Shown: positions 1 to 9,345 of the stretch, in pieces | How the letters are laid out: each line of letters begins with the position of its first letter | Numbering within the stretch: position 1 is the first letter of the stretch | Origin: Nitrosomonadales bacterium | GTDB taxonomy: Bacteria; Pseudomonadota; Gammaproteobacteria; Burkholderiales; Nitrosomonadaceae | Assembly (NCBI GenBank): GCA_009886095.1 | Contig: VFJL01000026.1 | Span: 1-46,814 of the forward strand | Direction: 5' to 3' | DNA: 46,814 nt | Notes under the pieces: model-generated | Seen by the model: the letters and a program-made list of their open reading frames with translations, nothing else | Databases searched by the model: none | What the model was told of the DNA's origin: nothing | Made by a program: the position numbers and the translations under genes

Positions 1-95
1 ATGATGTCAATCAGAGCGGCGATACTACGGTCAGCATCAGCTTTACTGCTGTCTATCTTGGTTGCGAGTGCGTCAATCAGTTCTTTGCGGTTCAT
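1..95 (-). CDS. HU-family DNA-binding protein, N-terminal fragment (runs off left edge)
   Basis: The reverse strand from 95 to the window edge reads MNRKELIDALATKIDSSKAD and onward, the typical first helix pair of a bacterial HU/IHF-type histone-like protein. HU dimers bend and compact DNA in the nucleoid. The start is supported by a GGAG ribosome-binding site about 7 bases upstream of the ATG. Only about 31 residues are present; the DNA-binding arm lies outside the window. IHF subunits are related, but this N-terminus reads more like HU. Confidence 0.9.
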   Translation of the reverse strand, partial: MNRKELIDALATKIDSSKADADRSIAALIDI

Positions 96-284
96 TGTAG
101 TTACTCCCTGTGGTGATTATATAAAAATATGTTGCGGATAATTCGCATATTAGTACGAAAGTTTCAGAGTTTAAAAACCCCCATGTTAATTCTTTTAATT
201 ATTTGATTGTAATAATAAAAGATGTCTAGCAAGCGTATAATAATATTTACCTTACAAGCAGCCTGAATAACTCAGGATACCGCA

Positions 285-470
285 ATGAATCATGGCACAA
301 AAACAGCAGAACTTCCAGATTTAACGGCGAATTTATTTCGTGACGGGAGTTGTTTCATCGACAATCTGTTTGCCGATCTGTGGAAGCATGCAGACATGAA
401 AATGTGACTAGATCGTATTGGCTTTCACAAGTGTTCTGGCACCTCTGCGTGGGCAGCAGAGTTCCTGTAA
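285..470 (+). mobile_element. decayed transposase N-terminus
   Basis: A short frame starting at 285 reads MNHGTKTAELPDLTANLFRD, then SCFIDNLFADLWKHADMKM, stops at 405, and continues in the same frame as LDRIGFHKCSGTSAWAAEFL to a stop at 468. The pattern of a conserved phenylalanine/aspartate-rich start followed by GFHKxSGT resembles the N-terminus of IS4-type DDE transposases. The family call is from memory. The in-frame stop and abrupt end show it cannot make a transposase. The AT-rich gap between this and the HU gene (96-284) holds no gene I can see and presumably carries the HU promoter. Confidence 0.45.
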
Positions 471-480
471 AGCAGCGGTC

Positions 481-1681
481 TTATCCGGGTTTGCCGTCTA
501 ACCGGGAGCGTGTTAATACAGGCCAGTACCGTATCACATAAAGACCAAATGCCGCCGCCCAAAGCAGTCCTGATAACTGAACACTCGCCATATACAATCC
601 AGGCAAGGCAATGCCGCCAAAGACACGAACAAGCGCCGCGACTTGTATCAGCAGAAACGCTGTAAGCTCGAAGCCATCCGCTATCAAGAGTCGCCCGGTA
701 TGACCACGAGCAGTCCGGGTTCATCATGCCCAGAGTTAATCCGCCAATTGCGCCTACGGTGAGCGCATGGGTAGCATATGACCCGGCCAGCAAATCCAGT
801 GCAAACAGGCCGCGTAGCGCAAGGTGCACGACTATCCATGCGTATGCTGCATGAAGTATCCACACCAGCGGCGTAGCAAGGGTGCGCCACGGCTTCCATA
901 GATATAGGCGCACACCATGCGCTAGTGCACCGATCAGCGCAATCGTGGCAATGACTGTCTGAGGGGGCTGCAGCAAATCTGCTACGAACAGCAGTATTAT
1001 GGTACCAAGTACAAGTTTTTCCACCCATGCTTTGCGTGTTGCGTTGGTGCCGGGTACCCCATTGTTGGTGAACATCGGAATCACGCGACCACCTATTACC
1101 ACCATGATAAATAGCACCACGTCCAGCGCAAGCTGCAAGCCCAAATGCGGTGACAGTTTGAAATATCCTTGTAACGCCAAGTGTATTGCAAGGATCAGCG
1201 CACCCATCAGCACTAGCAGCCCCACAAAAAAATAGTTGCGAATATTGCGTGATCGCAGCAACGGAATGCCAATCGCCAGCGCGACAGCGACAGGAAAAGC
1301 TGCATTTACCACGGCTGCGGTCATGGCGAACTGGGTCAGCACCAAAACCCTGCCGCATACCCAGAGCGCTGCCAACGCCATCAACGGCACGCCGCTTGGT
1401 GTCGGCTCGTTTGTCCAGGCACGCACGGCAGTCAACAGAAAGCCCGCAATGACCGCAGTCGTGTATCCAAATAACATTTCGTGACCATGCCATACTGGCC
1501 CCTGCAGATATGCTGAAGGAAGATAGCCCGAGGACTGTACTGCCCAGAGCAGTACGCTGAAGGCACCGAATAGGCTTGCCAACAGGTAAAACGGGCGAAA
1601 CCCCAAATTCCATAGTGCAAAGCTGGCAACAATAGGCGGAGGCTTGGGTTGTAGTTGCCGAGTAAGCGGCAGTTCGTTCAT
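481..1681 (-). pseudogene. nnrS: NnrS family haem/copper membrane protein, frameshifted
   Basis: NnrS is a polytopic inner-membrane protein linked to nitric oxide stress and denitrification. The N-terminal three quarters carry the family landmarks (FALWNLGFRPFYLLASLFGA; WHGHEMLFGYTTAVIAGFLL; the RVIPMFTNNGVPG segment) and many hydrophobic segments. The reading frame breaks near 718-722: upstream it reads LTLGMM, after which a continuation as TRTARGHTGRLLIADGFELT is found one frame over and runs to a stop at 481. One extra A in the AACC after ATGATG explains this exactly. Start chosen at 1681 because AGGA lies 7 bases before that ATG; a longer frame opens at 1747. It is either a recent pseudogene or a sequencing error, since both halves are otherwise intact. 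Confidence 0.85.
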
Positions 1682-2046
1682 ATTAAAGTCCTGGCAGCCC
1701 AGCACGTAGCGTGCGTTGTAATACTGCAGATTTGTGGCAACGGTCACTATTAGATAATACTTGTTTATTTGTGATATCGGCTAATTAGCCTGCATAATAT
1801 TGATTGATCCAGGGGTAAAATCTACGGATAGAGTGCCCTGTTGCATTCCAAAAAAACCTACGCACCACCAATACTTTTCAGTTTTGTCACGTTTCTAAAT
1901 CAGACGCTTATTTTTCACCTGAATCCAGAAGATTGGCGTGCCTGAAAGGATAAATCTGAGAATTGATAATAATTTATTATCTATTCTGATCCTGCTGCTA
2001 TCCTTAATAATCAGTACCATTCCCGCATAGAGCCAGGCAAAGATAA
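1682..2046. other. intergenic region with short AT-rich palindrome
   Basis: This is the divergent region between nnrS and the epimerase gene. I see no gene. It contains a perfect 17-base palindrome at 1965-1981 (GATAATA, ATT, TATTATC), 65 bases upstream of the epimerase start, which could be an operator or a weak hairpin. I could not find a convincing FNR- or NsrR-type box for nnrS. Confidence 0.4.
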
Positions 2047-3051
2047 ATGAACCAAATCACGATTGTGACCGGTGGCGCAGGTTTCATTGGCAGTCATCTG
2101 GTGGGACAGTTGATCGAATCCGGTCAATCGGTTCGAGTGATTGAGCTTCCGGGGGTTGACGTGGGGCACTTGCCGACAGAAGTCGAGGTAATTTTTGCTG
2201 ATATCCGGGATCGCGACACGGTGGCCCGGGCTCTGAAGGGAGGGCGATGGGTTTATCATCTGGCTGCCAATCCCAATCTGTGGGCCCGTGATCATAAGGA
2301 ATTCGATACGGTGAATCACATTGGCACGGTCAATGTTCTGGAAGCCGCAATTGATGCTGGAGCAGAGCGGATCTTGCACACCAGTACTGAGAGCATACTA
2401 ACCAAGGCCGGTACAACCGAACTTATCAATGAATACATAGAGATTCTTGAGAGTGATGCGGTTGGACCCTATTGCCTATCCAAACTGAGAGCGGAAAACG
2501 TAGCCATGGAAAAAGCCCGGGCGGGATACCCGGTTGTTGTGGCCAGTCCGACTATGCCGGTCGGCCCGGGAGATCGCAGGCTCTCTCCACCGACACGTTT
2601 GATCCTGGATTTCTGCCAAGGCAGACTGCCTGCGATGATGGAATGTACTCTCAACATGATCGATGTGCGTGATGTGGCGACAGGCCTGATTCGCGTGCTG
2701 GAGCGTGGGCGCCTTGGTCGGCGTTATCTTCTGGGAGGAGAGAATCTCACACTTGAAAAACTTCTGAGGATTCTGTCGGAGCTGACCGGTGTTCCCATGC
2801 CACGTTGGAGAATCCCTTACCCGGTTGGTTTGGCTGCGGCATATCTCAATGAATTCTGGGCCGATCATGTGAGTGGTCAGCCCCCAGAGGCTACCGTAAC
2901 TGGTGTCCGTCTGGCCCGTCGGCTTATGCATTTTGATCATTCCGACAGTCTTGCGGAATTAGACCTCGCCCCCCGTCCTATCCAGGAATCAGTGGCCGAT
3001 GCTGTGAATTGGCTACGTCAAACGGGGCAGCTTCGCTTGGATCGCCCCTGA
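2047..3051 (+). CDS. NAD-dependent epimerase/dehydratase, HpnA-like
   Basis: This is a 334-residue extended short-chain dehydrogenase. The Rossmann motif TGGAGFIGS is at residues 8-16 and the catalytic YCLSK sits near residue 141. Stretches such as NPNLWARDHKEF, SPTMPVGPGDRR, LNMIDVRDVATG and RRYLLGGENLTL follow the pattern of hopanoid-associated sugar epimerases (HpnA). Such proteins are usually found beside squalene-hopene cyclase genes, but none is present here, so the hopanoid role is inferred only from sequence feel. The ATG is preceded by AGGCAAAG. It is followed after 176 bases by an SDR gene on the same strand. Confidence 0.75.
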   Translation: MNQITIVTGGAGFIGSHLVGQLIESGQSVRVIELPGVDVGHLPTEVEVIFADIRDRDTVARALKGGRWVYHLAANPNLWARDHKEFDTVNHIGTVNVLEAAIDAGAERILHTSTESILTKAGTTELINEYIEILESDAVGPYCLSKLRAENVAMEKARAGYPVVVASPTMPVGPGDRRLSPPTRLILDFCQGRLPAMMECTLNMIDVRDVATGLIRVLERGRLGRRYLLGGENLTLEKLLRILSELTGVPMPRWRIPYPVGLAAAYLNEFWADHVSGQPPEATVTGVRLARRLMHFDHSDSLAELDLAPRPIQESVADAVNWLRQTGQLRLDRP

Positions 3052-3227
3052 TTTGTTGTTGGCCACGTTCTAGACTCCCTTCGCCGCTGACTTTACGTTC
3101 AACAGGATGACGGGCAACGCGATCATGGGTTGAGCGGTGAAATTTCCTGGTTCAACCGGGTGTTCGTTCATCATGGCCACATGTAGTAGAAAGTTGAGCC
3201 AACATTAACCGTTAAGGGCATACAAAT

Positions 3228-4043
3228 ATGGGGCAGAAAATCGCATTGGTTAGCGGGGCATCCAGTGGTATGGGGAAAGCTACAGCGGAACTGCTTGCTG
3301 CCAACGGCTATTATGTGTTTGCCATGGCGCGGCGCATGGAGCGACTGGAGCAGATGCGTTGCGAGCAGATAGAACCCGTTTGGATGGATGTTACCGATAC
3401 AAAGAGCGTTCGTGCAGCAGTGGAGCATGTCATAGCGAGCAAGGGTCGGATTGATGTGCTGGTAAACAGCGCTGGGTATGGCCAACTAGGCGCAATCGAA
3501 TGTGTCTCAATGGAGGCCGCTCATCAGCAATTCGAAGTCAATGTCTTCGGCTATGCACGCTTAATACAAGCAGTCCTGCCGCATATGCGACGCGAGAAGT
3601 CTGGGCGTATCATCAACATCACTTCGATTCTAGGTAAAATATCAATCCCAGGTTTTGGCTGGTATGCTGCTTCCAAGCATGCGGTAGAGGCGCTGTCCGA
3701 AGCCTTGCGCGGCGAAGTGATGGGATTTGGAATCGATGTGATAGTGATGGCCCCTGGGTTCATCAAGACGGAGTTTGGCACCAAGCAGTCTGCATTACTT
3801 GAAGCCGTGGCGCATCCGCCAGCCTACCAGAAACTTCTCGCTGGTGTTCATAGCTTTGTGGCCGATGAATCCAAAGTACCCGGTCCAGGAATTATCGCCT
3901 TGGCGATACTCGATGCAGCCACAGCAGTGAATCCCTCGGCACGTCATGCATTACCCATCGATTCCAAGATGGCCATCATTGGCAGGTGGCTGCTAGGCGG
4001 GCCAATTTTTTCCTGGGTAATCCGGTGTCTGATGAAAATCTAA
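3228..4043 (+). CDS. short-chain dehydrogenase/reductase, copy 1
   Basis: This is a 271-residue classical SDR oxidoreductase using NAD(P). The cofactor-binding glycine motif is SGASSGMG (residues 9-16), NSAGYG takes the place of the NAG motif, and the catalytic residues are the serine of ITSILG and YAASK. The C-terminal part is hydrophobic with a basic end, so peripheral membrane association is possible. Substrate unknown. It is about three quarters identical by my own alignment to the gene at 21193-22008, and the resemblance extends into the upstream region, so the two are paralogous duplicates. This copy has diverged more at the motifs (TGASSGIG has become SGASSGMG, and NNAAFG has become NSAGYG). 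Confidence 0.85.
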   Translation: MGQKIALVSGASSGMGKATAELLAANGYYVFAMARRMERLEQMRCEQIEPVWMDVTDTKSVRAAVEHVIASKGRIDVLVNSAGYGQLGAIECVSMEAAHQQFEVNVFGYARLIQAVLPHMRREKSGRIINITSILGKISIPGFGWYAASKHAVEALSEALRGEVMGFGIDVIVMAPGFIKTEFGTKQSALLEAVAHPPAYQKLLAGVHSFVADESKVPGPGIIALAILDAATAVNPSARHALPIDSKMAIIGRWLLGGPIFSWVIRCLMKI

Positions 4044-4349
4044 TCTTGCTGTGATTGGCGTCTACTTAATTCTGACCTAGAGTTTGAATCGCCCCTGATC
4101 GACTAGATGCTTTCCAGCCTCCCAAAATACCACCTCACGGTTTCTGACAGTCGGCTGCCGCCGCCGGTTGAAAATTGACCATCTGTGCTGATTGAATGCC
4201 AACTAGACGACTATACCTTAACAATTTGTCGTTATTTTCTTTCTGGCAACTTGGTTATGATTAGTCTTCGACCGGCAAACAACTCAGGAGTTGATCAATT
4301 CTTGTCCGGTGATAACGACTGTACTCAAGACGACAGCTTATCCTGGGCT
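4044..4349. other. intergenic region, no gene seen
   Basis: I see no supportable gene. A small inverted repeat at 4281-4294 (CAACTC, AG, GAGTTG), followed on the minus strand by TTTG, may be a weak terminator for the minus-strand lipoprotein gene. The string AATCGCCCCTGATC at about 4087 echoes GATCGCCCCTGATT at the end of the epimerase gene (about 3042). Confidence 0.35.
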
Positions 4350-4541
4350 TTATTTCCCTGCCATAGATTGGCATTTATCAATAAATGCTTGCCGCGCAGC
4401 TTCGTTGTCGAAAGTTGGAAGCGCCGCCTGCATTCCTGCGCCAGAACAGTTCGTTGCGTTTGCTTCAGGAACCCCATCACCACCACAACCAACCAAAGCA
4501 GCACTAAGGGCAATAATAAATACAACATGTTTAGAGCTCAT
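4350..4541 (-). CDS. small hypothetical lipoprotein
   Basis: This encodes 63 residues beginning MSSKHVVFIIALSAALVGC. It has a basic n-region, a hydrophobic core and a lipobox LVGC with the lipidated cysteine at residue 19, so it should be exported and lipid-anchored. The mature part is about 45 residues with two further cysteines that could form a disulphide. A strong AGAGGAAG ribosome-binding site lies 6 bases before the ATG, which is why I accept so short a gene. Function unknown; no family recognised. Confidence 0.65.
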   Translation of the reverse strand: MSSKHVVFIIALSAALVGCGGDGVPEANATNCSGAGMQAALPTFDNEAARQAFIDKCQSMAGK

Positions 4542-4885
4542 TAAATTCTTCCTCTTTAAAAATCATCAATATGGCGCGGATTAAAGTCCGAAGTGTAACA
4601 ACTAGTGGTTGCTTGGCACAGCTCACCGGTATTCCGAAGAATACCTCATAATGAGTTCAAAATTCCAGCACTTTGTGGGGTTGGTGGTTGAGTGACTCTA
4701 CACCGTTTCCGCCAATCATCTATATGCAAAGTCATTTTAGAGTGGCTTTATTTTACTCCGCTACTCCAGTAAGCGAACGTCTAACGCTTGGACTTCGCGC
4801 AATTCCGACGGTACGATAACGTTATGTATTGCTGCAGCGGGAGTAACCAAGACCTAGAAGATTAAGCCTAAGGCTTTGTTTTATT
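4542..4885. other. intergenic region with two hairpins
   Basis: I find no gene here. There is a perfect 7-bp hairpin at 4628-4645 (GGTATTC, CGAA, GAATACC). A second inverted repeat at 4864-4876 (AAGCC, TAA, GGCTT) is followed on the plus strand by TGTTTTATTT. It sits just downstream of tRNA-Asn on the minus strand and may terminate transcription in either direction. Confidence 0.35.
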
Positions 4886-4961
4886 TGGCTCCCCGACCAG
4901 GGCTCGAACCTGGGACCTGCGGATTAACAGTCCGTCGCTCTACCAGCTGAGCTATCGGGGA
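4886..4961 (-). tRNA. tRNA-Asn (GTT)
   Basis: The reverse complement folds as a standard 76-base tRNA. The acceptor stem is TCCCCGA/TCGGGGA, the D arm contains GCTCAGCTGGTAGAGC, the anticodon loop CTGTTAA carries GTT, the T arm holds GGTTCGAGCC, and the terminal CCA is encoded (TGG at 4886-4888 on the plus strand). No intron or mismatch is seen in the stems. Confidence 0.97.
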
Positions 4962-4976
4962 ATTGAAGAGGTGCAT

Positions 4977-5005
4977 ATACTAATGGCTAGCGCTGCGCTG
5001 GTCAA
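4977..5005 (-). promoter_or_regulatory. sigma-70 promoter for tRNA-Asn
   Basis: On the minus strand, TTGACC (5000-5005) and TAGTAT (4977-4982) are separated by exactly 17 bases. This would start transcription about 8-10 bases before the tRNA 5' end at 4961, which suits a tRNA gene. Confidence 0.6.
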
Positions 5006-5042
5006 TCGAATCCGTTCTAATTGACATCGAATCCGTTCTAAT
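5005..5042. repeat. 21-base tandem duplication
   Basis: The string ATCGAATCCGTTCTAAT occurs at 5005 and again at 5026, a period of 21 bases. It lies immediately upstream of the predicted tRNA-Asn promoter and looks like a replication-slippage duplication. Confidence 0.7.
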
Positions 5043-5194
5043 CTACTAGAGAATCTGTAATTACTTCTAAGTCAGCGTTCATTGAAACACATGATCGTTG
5101 TTTCATGCAGGTTTCAGCGCCGTTTTTGTAGTGATAATTCCTGACTGTTGAGTAATAGAGTATTGGCATGAGATCGGACTGTTATATTTGCGCT

Positions 5195-6388
5195 TCAGGC
5201 CAATGCTTTGCCGATACGGTCGAGCGCATTTTCCAGATTGCTCATTGAGGTAGCAAAAGAAAGACGGATATAACCTTCGCTACCAAATGCTGATCCTGGC
5301 ACTACTGCCACCCCGCCTTGCTCCAGCAGGTATTCGCTGAGAGCGATATCGCTACCATCCTTTAGTCTTCCTTGGACATATAGGCTAGCGATCGCCTGTC
5401 GGGTATCGGCAAAAGCGTAAAATGCACCAGCTGCCAGTAGGCACTTGACGCCAGGCATGGCATTGAGCCTGTCGGTGACGTAGATGTTACGTTCCTTGAA
5501 TGCGGTTACCATCGGTACAATGCATCCTTGGTCGGCGGTGAGTGCTGTTTCTGCAGCGACCTGCGAGATGGAAGTGGGATTAGAGGTGCTCTGTGACTGG
5601 ATGTTTTCCATGGCGGTAATGATTGGTTCCGGTCCGCCGCAATAACCTATGCGCCAACCGGTCATAGCGTAAGCCTTGGAGACGCCGTTAAGTACCATGG
5701 TGCGTGGATACAGATCGGGGCAGGCATTGAGGATATTTACGAATTTGCTGTCAGATAGCAAAATGTGCTCATACATATCATCGGTAGCGATCAATATCTG
5801 TGGATGCTTGCGTAGCACCTCGCCGAGAGCTTTGAGTTCATCCTGTGTATAAACTGCACCGGAAGGATTGCCGGGGCTATTGATGACAAACATCTTGCTT
5901 TTCGGTGTAATGGCTTTTTCCAGTTGAGCTGCGGTAATCTTGAAGCCTTGCTCAATGCCCGCTTCAATAATCACTGGCTTGCCTTCGGCAATCAGAACGA
6001 TATCGGGGTAGGAGACCCAATAGGGCGCAGGAATGATGACCTCATCGCCGGGATTGATAACTGCCAGCGTCAGATTGAAGAAGCTTTGCTTGCCACCGCA
6101 TGACACCAATATTTGTTTGGCGGTATAGTCAAAACCATTCTCATGCTTGAATTTGGCAATAATGGCGCTCTTCAGACTGGGGGTGCCACCCACCGGCGTA
6201 TATTTGGTGAATCCCCGGTTGATGGCGGCAATGGCTGCATCTTTGATGTGCTGCGGCGTATCGAAATCTGGTTCACCGGCACCAAGTCCAATAATGTCGT
6301 TGCCTTCAGCCTTAAGTTTGGCGGCGCGGGCGGTAACGGCGAGGGTAGGGGAGGGCTTGATGGCCTGAACGCGCTGAGAGAGTTTCAC
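5195..6388 (-). CDS. aspC: aspartate aminotransferase, class I (Ib type)
   Basis: This 397-residue PLP enzyme transfers the amino group of aspartate to 2-oxoglutarate; some relatives also use prephenate. Landmarks are GAGEPDFDTP near residue 36, NSPGNPSG (N170-G177), the PLP-binding lysine K238 in VSKAYAMTGWRIG, and a C-terminal LSFATS segment. I place the start at a GTG at 6388 because AAGGA lies 7 bases upstream and the protein then begins like its family (KLSQRVQAIKPSPT). The frame stays open upstream to 6535, but that extension would overlap uvrB. The gene is divergent from uvrB, with about 80 bases shared between the two promoters. Confidence 0.92.
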   Translation of the reverse strand: MKLSQRVQAIKPSPTLAVTARAAKLKAEGNDIIGLGAGEPDFDTPQHIKDAAIAAINRGFTKYTPVGGTPSLKSAIIAKFKHENGFDYTAKQILVSCGGKQSFFNLTLAVINPGDEVIIPAPYWVSYPDIVLIAEGKPVIIEAGIEQGFKITAAQLEKAITPKSKMFVINSPGNPSGAVYTQDELKALGEVLRKHPQILIATDDMYEHILLSDSKFVNILNACPDLYPRTMVLNGVSKAYAMTGWRIGYCGGPEPIITAMENIQSQSTSNPTSISQVAAETALTADQGCIVPMVTAFKERNIYVTDRLNAMPGVKCLLAAGAFYAFADTRQAIASLYVQGRLKDGSDIALSEYLLEQGGVAVVPGSAFGSEGYIRLSFATSMSNLENALDRIGKALA

Positions 6389-6469
6389 GATAATGTCCTT
6401 ACGCTGATGCGGGTGTCGCCCGCATGATAAAATTAATCCAAAAATGAATCTGGCCTTGGAATTATACCT

Positions 6470-8569
6470 GTGATCGTTACCTTCCCCAATAGTCCTTACA
6501 AGCTTCATCAGCCATTTGAACCTGCTGGTGATCAACCTGAAGCTATCGCTAAATTGATGGAAGGGATGGAGGATGGTCTCGCGTTCCAGACGCTACTGGG
6601 CGTGACTGGCTCCGGCAAGACTTTTACCATAGCGAACGTGATTGCGCGACTGGGTCGTCCCGCACTCATTATTGCACCGAATAAAACATTGGCAGCACAA
6701 CTCTACGCAGAAATGCGCGAATTCTTTCCAGAAAATGCCATCGAGTATTTTGTTTCTTATTATGATTATTATCAGCCGGAAGCCTACGTTCCATCGCGTG
6801 ATATGTTCATCGAGAAGGATTCAAGTATCAACGCGCATATTGAGCAAATGCGGCTGTCTGCGACCAAATCATTACTCGAACGGAATGACACCATAATCGT
6901 TGCGACCGTGTCATGCATTTACGGTATCGGTGACCCCGTGGATTATCACGGCATGATTCTGCATTTGCGCGAGCATGAAAAAATTACTCAGCGAGATGCC
7001 ATAAAACGACTGACTGAAATGCAGTACGAGCGCAACGAGATAGAATTTGACCGTGGAACCTTCCGCGTCCGCGGCGACGTGCTTGATATTTTTCCTGCTG
7101 AAAGTTCGGAAAATGCTCTACGGGTATCATTGTTCGAGGACGAGGTGGAAAGCCTGGCGCTGTTTGATCCGCTCACCGGACGAATTTTGCAAAAGCTGTC
7201 GCGTTATACGGTTTACCCGTCAAGCCACTATGTCACACCCAGAAGCACGACGTTACGTGCGATTGAAACTATCAAAGCAGAATTGCGCGAACGTATCGAA
7301 TTTTTCCACCAGCACCACAAACTGGTAGAGGTACAACGCATCGAACAGCGCACCCGTTTTGATCTGGAAATGCTCAACGAATTGGGGTTCTGTAAAGGTA
7401 TCGAGAACTATTCGAGGCACCTATCAGGGAGAAATCCGGGGGAACCGCCACCCACGTTGATTGATTATCTACCGCCTAATTCGCTGATGGTGATTGACGA
7501 AAGTCATGTCACTATCCCGCAGGTTGGTGGTATGTACAAAGGCGACCGGTCGCGCAAAGAAAATCTGGTGGATTACGGCTTCCGCATGCCATCGGCGCTA
7601 GATAACCGTCCGCTTCGGTTCGACGAATTTGAAAAAATGATGCCGCAAACAGTATTTGTTTCTGCTACCCCAGCGGAATATGAACGCGTTCATGCTGGTC
7701 AAGTGGTAGAGCAGGTAGTACGCCCCACCGGTCTACTGGACCCACCAATTGAAGTGCGTCCTGCCACCACCCAGGTTGACGACCTCATGTCGGAAGTCAA
7801 TCTGCGCACTGCCAAAAATGAACGGGTACTGGTAACAACATTGACCAAGCGTATGGCCGAAGACCTGACTGATTATTTCTCCGATCACGGTATCAAGGTG
7901 CGCTATCTCCATTCGGATATAGATACGGTAGAGCGAGTGGAAATTATTCGTGATCTGCGGCTCGGTAAATTTGATGTGCTGGTGGGTATCAATCTGCTCC
8001 GGGAGGGCTTAGATATTCCTGAGGTGTCGTTGGTAGCGATACTGGATGCTGATAAGGAAGGCTTTCTGCGGTCAGAGCGCTCGCTGATCCAGACTATGGG
8101 GCGCGCGGCGCGCCATATCAACGGTACCGCCATTCTTTACGCCGATAGGATCACCGATTCAATGCGCCGTGCCATCGGCGAAACTGATCGCCGCCGCAAT
8201 AAACAAATTCTGTTTAATCAGGAAAATGGCATTACGCCTCGTAGTGTGCATAAGCGCATCAAGGATCTGATTGACGGTGTTTACAACATCGAAACCGCGC
8301 AGCAGCATCTCAAAGCCGCACAAGAACAAGCCCGTTATGATTCCATGAGCGAAGTGCAACTGGCAAAGGAAATTAGACAGATGGGAGAACAAATGCTGGA
8401 TGCAGCAAGAAACCTGGAATTCGAGAAAGCGGCGCAATATCGCGACGAAATGAAAAAACTCAAAAGTAAACTATTCGTTGGTTTTATCGAGTCAGAGCAA
8501 CCGGAGCCTAAAACAATTCCGGCAGGGATGGTTAAAGTCCCACAAAAGCAGAAGAAAATTAAAAATTAA
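6470..8569 (+). CDS. uvrB: excinuclease ABC subunit B
   Basis: This is the DNA damage-recognition helicase of nucleotide excision repair, 699 residues as expected. The Walker A motif GVTGSGKT is at 44-51, the tyrosine-rich beta-hairpin [10 protein letters not shown] near 97, the DESH box near 342, helicase motif VI (QTMGRAARH) near 544, and the UvrC-binding UVR domain at about 645-667. The GTG start at 6470 gives the standard N-terminus [10 protein letters not shown]; its ribosome-binding site is weak. No LexA-type SOS box is visible upstream. The gene is complete with no odd features. Confidence 0.98.
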   Translation: MIVTFPNSPYKLHQPFEPAGDQPEAIAKLMEGMEDGLAFQTLLGVTGSGKTFTIANVIARLGRPALIIAPNKTLAAQLYAEMREFFPENAIEYFVSYYDYYQPEAYVPSRDMFIEKDSSINAHIEQMRLSATKSLLERNDTIIVATVSCIYGIGDPVDYHGMILHLREHEKITQRDAIKRLTEMQYERNEIEFDRGTFRVRGDVLDIFPAESSENALRVSLFEDEVESLALFDPLTGRILQKLSRYTVYPSSHYVTPRSTTLRAIETIKAELRERIEFFHQHHKLVEVQRIEQRTRFDLEMLNELGFCKGIENYSRHLSGRNPGEPPPTLIDYLPPNSLMVIDESHVTIPQVGGMYKGDRSRKENLVDYGFRMPSALDNRPLRFDEFEKMMPQTVFVSATPAEYERVHAGQVVEQVVRPTGLLDPPIEVRPATTQVDDLMSEVNLRTAKNERVLVTTLTKRMAEDLTDYFSDHGIKVRYLHSDIDTVERVEIIRDLRLGKFDVLVGINLLREGLDIPEVSLVAILDADKEGFLRSERSLIQTMGRAARHINGTAILYADRITDSMRRAIGETDRRRNKQILFNQENGITPRSVHKRIKDLIDGVYNIETAQQHLKAAQEQARYDSMSEVQLAKEIRQMGEQMLDAARNLEFEKAAQYRDEMKKLKSKLFVGFIESEQPEPKTIPAGMVKVPQKQKKIKN

Positions 8570-8575
8570 TTCTAA

Positions 8576-8618
8576 TATTAATCAACAATATACTATTAAA
8601 TATTAATGTTGATTAGTA
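8576..8618. terminator. hairpin between convergent uvrB and the NrfJ-like gene
   Basis: The arms ATTAATCAACA (8577-8587) and TGTTGATTAGT (8607-8617) pair over about 11 bp with a 19-base AT-rich loop. The hairpin sits in the 51-base gap between two convergent genes, so a bidirectional terminator is likely even though a clean U tract is lacking. Confidence 0.45.
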
Positions 8619-8620
8619 TA

Positions 8621-8968
8621 TCATTTCTGTACCGTTGCAGACGTTACAAAGATTATTCGGTCGAAGCTGCGGTTTAAGGTTTTGCTAGCGAAGTTATTCA
8701 TCACCATACTCTGCACAAACTGGACACGATCTCCCATCTTTACCCTGGTTGTAGGGGCTGCAATCCAGAAACGTTTGCCGCTGTTTTCCAATTCCATATA
8801 AGTGTAGCCTGGCGCGTCCAGGGTGGCGACCACCCGGCCTTCGCTACTTGGTGAGCTTTTTGCTGCACCGGCGCTATTGGCAGTCACTTTTTCTACAGCA
8901 AACGCGGGTAACGGGTTCAGCAATGCGAAGCCAATCGAAGCAACCACTGCCAAGTAAGATATTCTCAC
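8621..8968 (-). CDS. NrfJ-like periplasmic protein
   Basis: A 115-residue exported protein with a Sec signal peptide (MRISYLAVVASIGFALLNPL, cleavage after AFA at about residue 24). The mature part has a small beta-rich domain: GRVVATLDAPGYTYMELEN, WIAAPTTRVKMGDRV, and the tail FASKTLNRSFDRIIFV. These stretches match the small NrfJ-like proteins found near cytochrome c nitrite reductase genes in some bacteria, but no nrf genes are nearby. Function is not established; a periplasmic accessory role is the most that can be said. Confidence 0.65.
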   Translation of the reverse strand: MRISYLAVVASIGFALLNPLPAFAVEKVTANSAGAAKSSPSSEGRVVATLDAPGYTYMELENSGKRFWIAAPTTRVKMGDRVQFVQSMVMNNFASKTLNRSFDRIIFVTSATVQK

Positions 8969-9103
8969 AACGCCTCCAGTATTATTAATTAAAAAAGATC
9001 AGGTATACCGCGCATGATACACCTTCAACTTTCGTTGTTCCAACTCGCTTGTCTGATCCTGTAGCGCTGCCTGGTTTTATGCTACCTCGAAAAAGGGGTA
9101 GAC

Positions 9104-9345
9104 ATGAAACGAATGGAATGGTTACTGGAGACTCAAAAGATGCGATTTAAATAAGCGTATACAGGGTGGCAGGAAGGGCGTTTACCCGGATTGCGACAGC
9201 CACCGCCGACATACTCCCACAGAGGTTAAGATTAACCCCACTCAGTTTGAATAGGCATTGGAACAATTGGATATCAAGATGATTGCGGCTTATTCACCAT
9301 AGCCACGTGGCGAATCAAAGCTACAATTCAACGTATCGGAAAGTG
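9104..9345 (+). mobile_element. ISNCY-type transposase remnant, internally deleted
   Basis: From 9104 the frame reads MKRMEWLLETQKMRFK, a stop, then AYTGWQEGRL, which matches the N-terminus of ISNCY (IS1202-like) transposases as I remember them. About 60 bases on, EVKINPTQFE, a stop, ALEQLDIKMIAAYSP, a stop and PRGES match a C-terminal catalytic-region segment of the same family. The middle of the gene is missing and stops interrupt the rest. The surrounding gap (8969-9572) holds no other gene; at 9393-9406 there is a 14-base perfect palindrome CGAATTCGAATTCG. Confidence 0.65.

Noticed and set aside
684-1613. 309-codon minus-strand open frame within nnrS
   Set aside because: It overlaps the NnrS coding frame, has no family features and is rich in Cys/Arg/His as shadow frames are; only its frame's overlap near the frameshift is of use.
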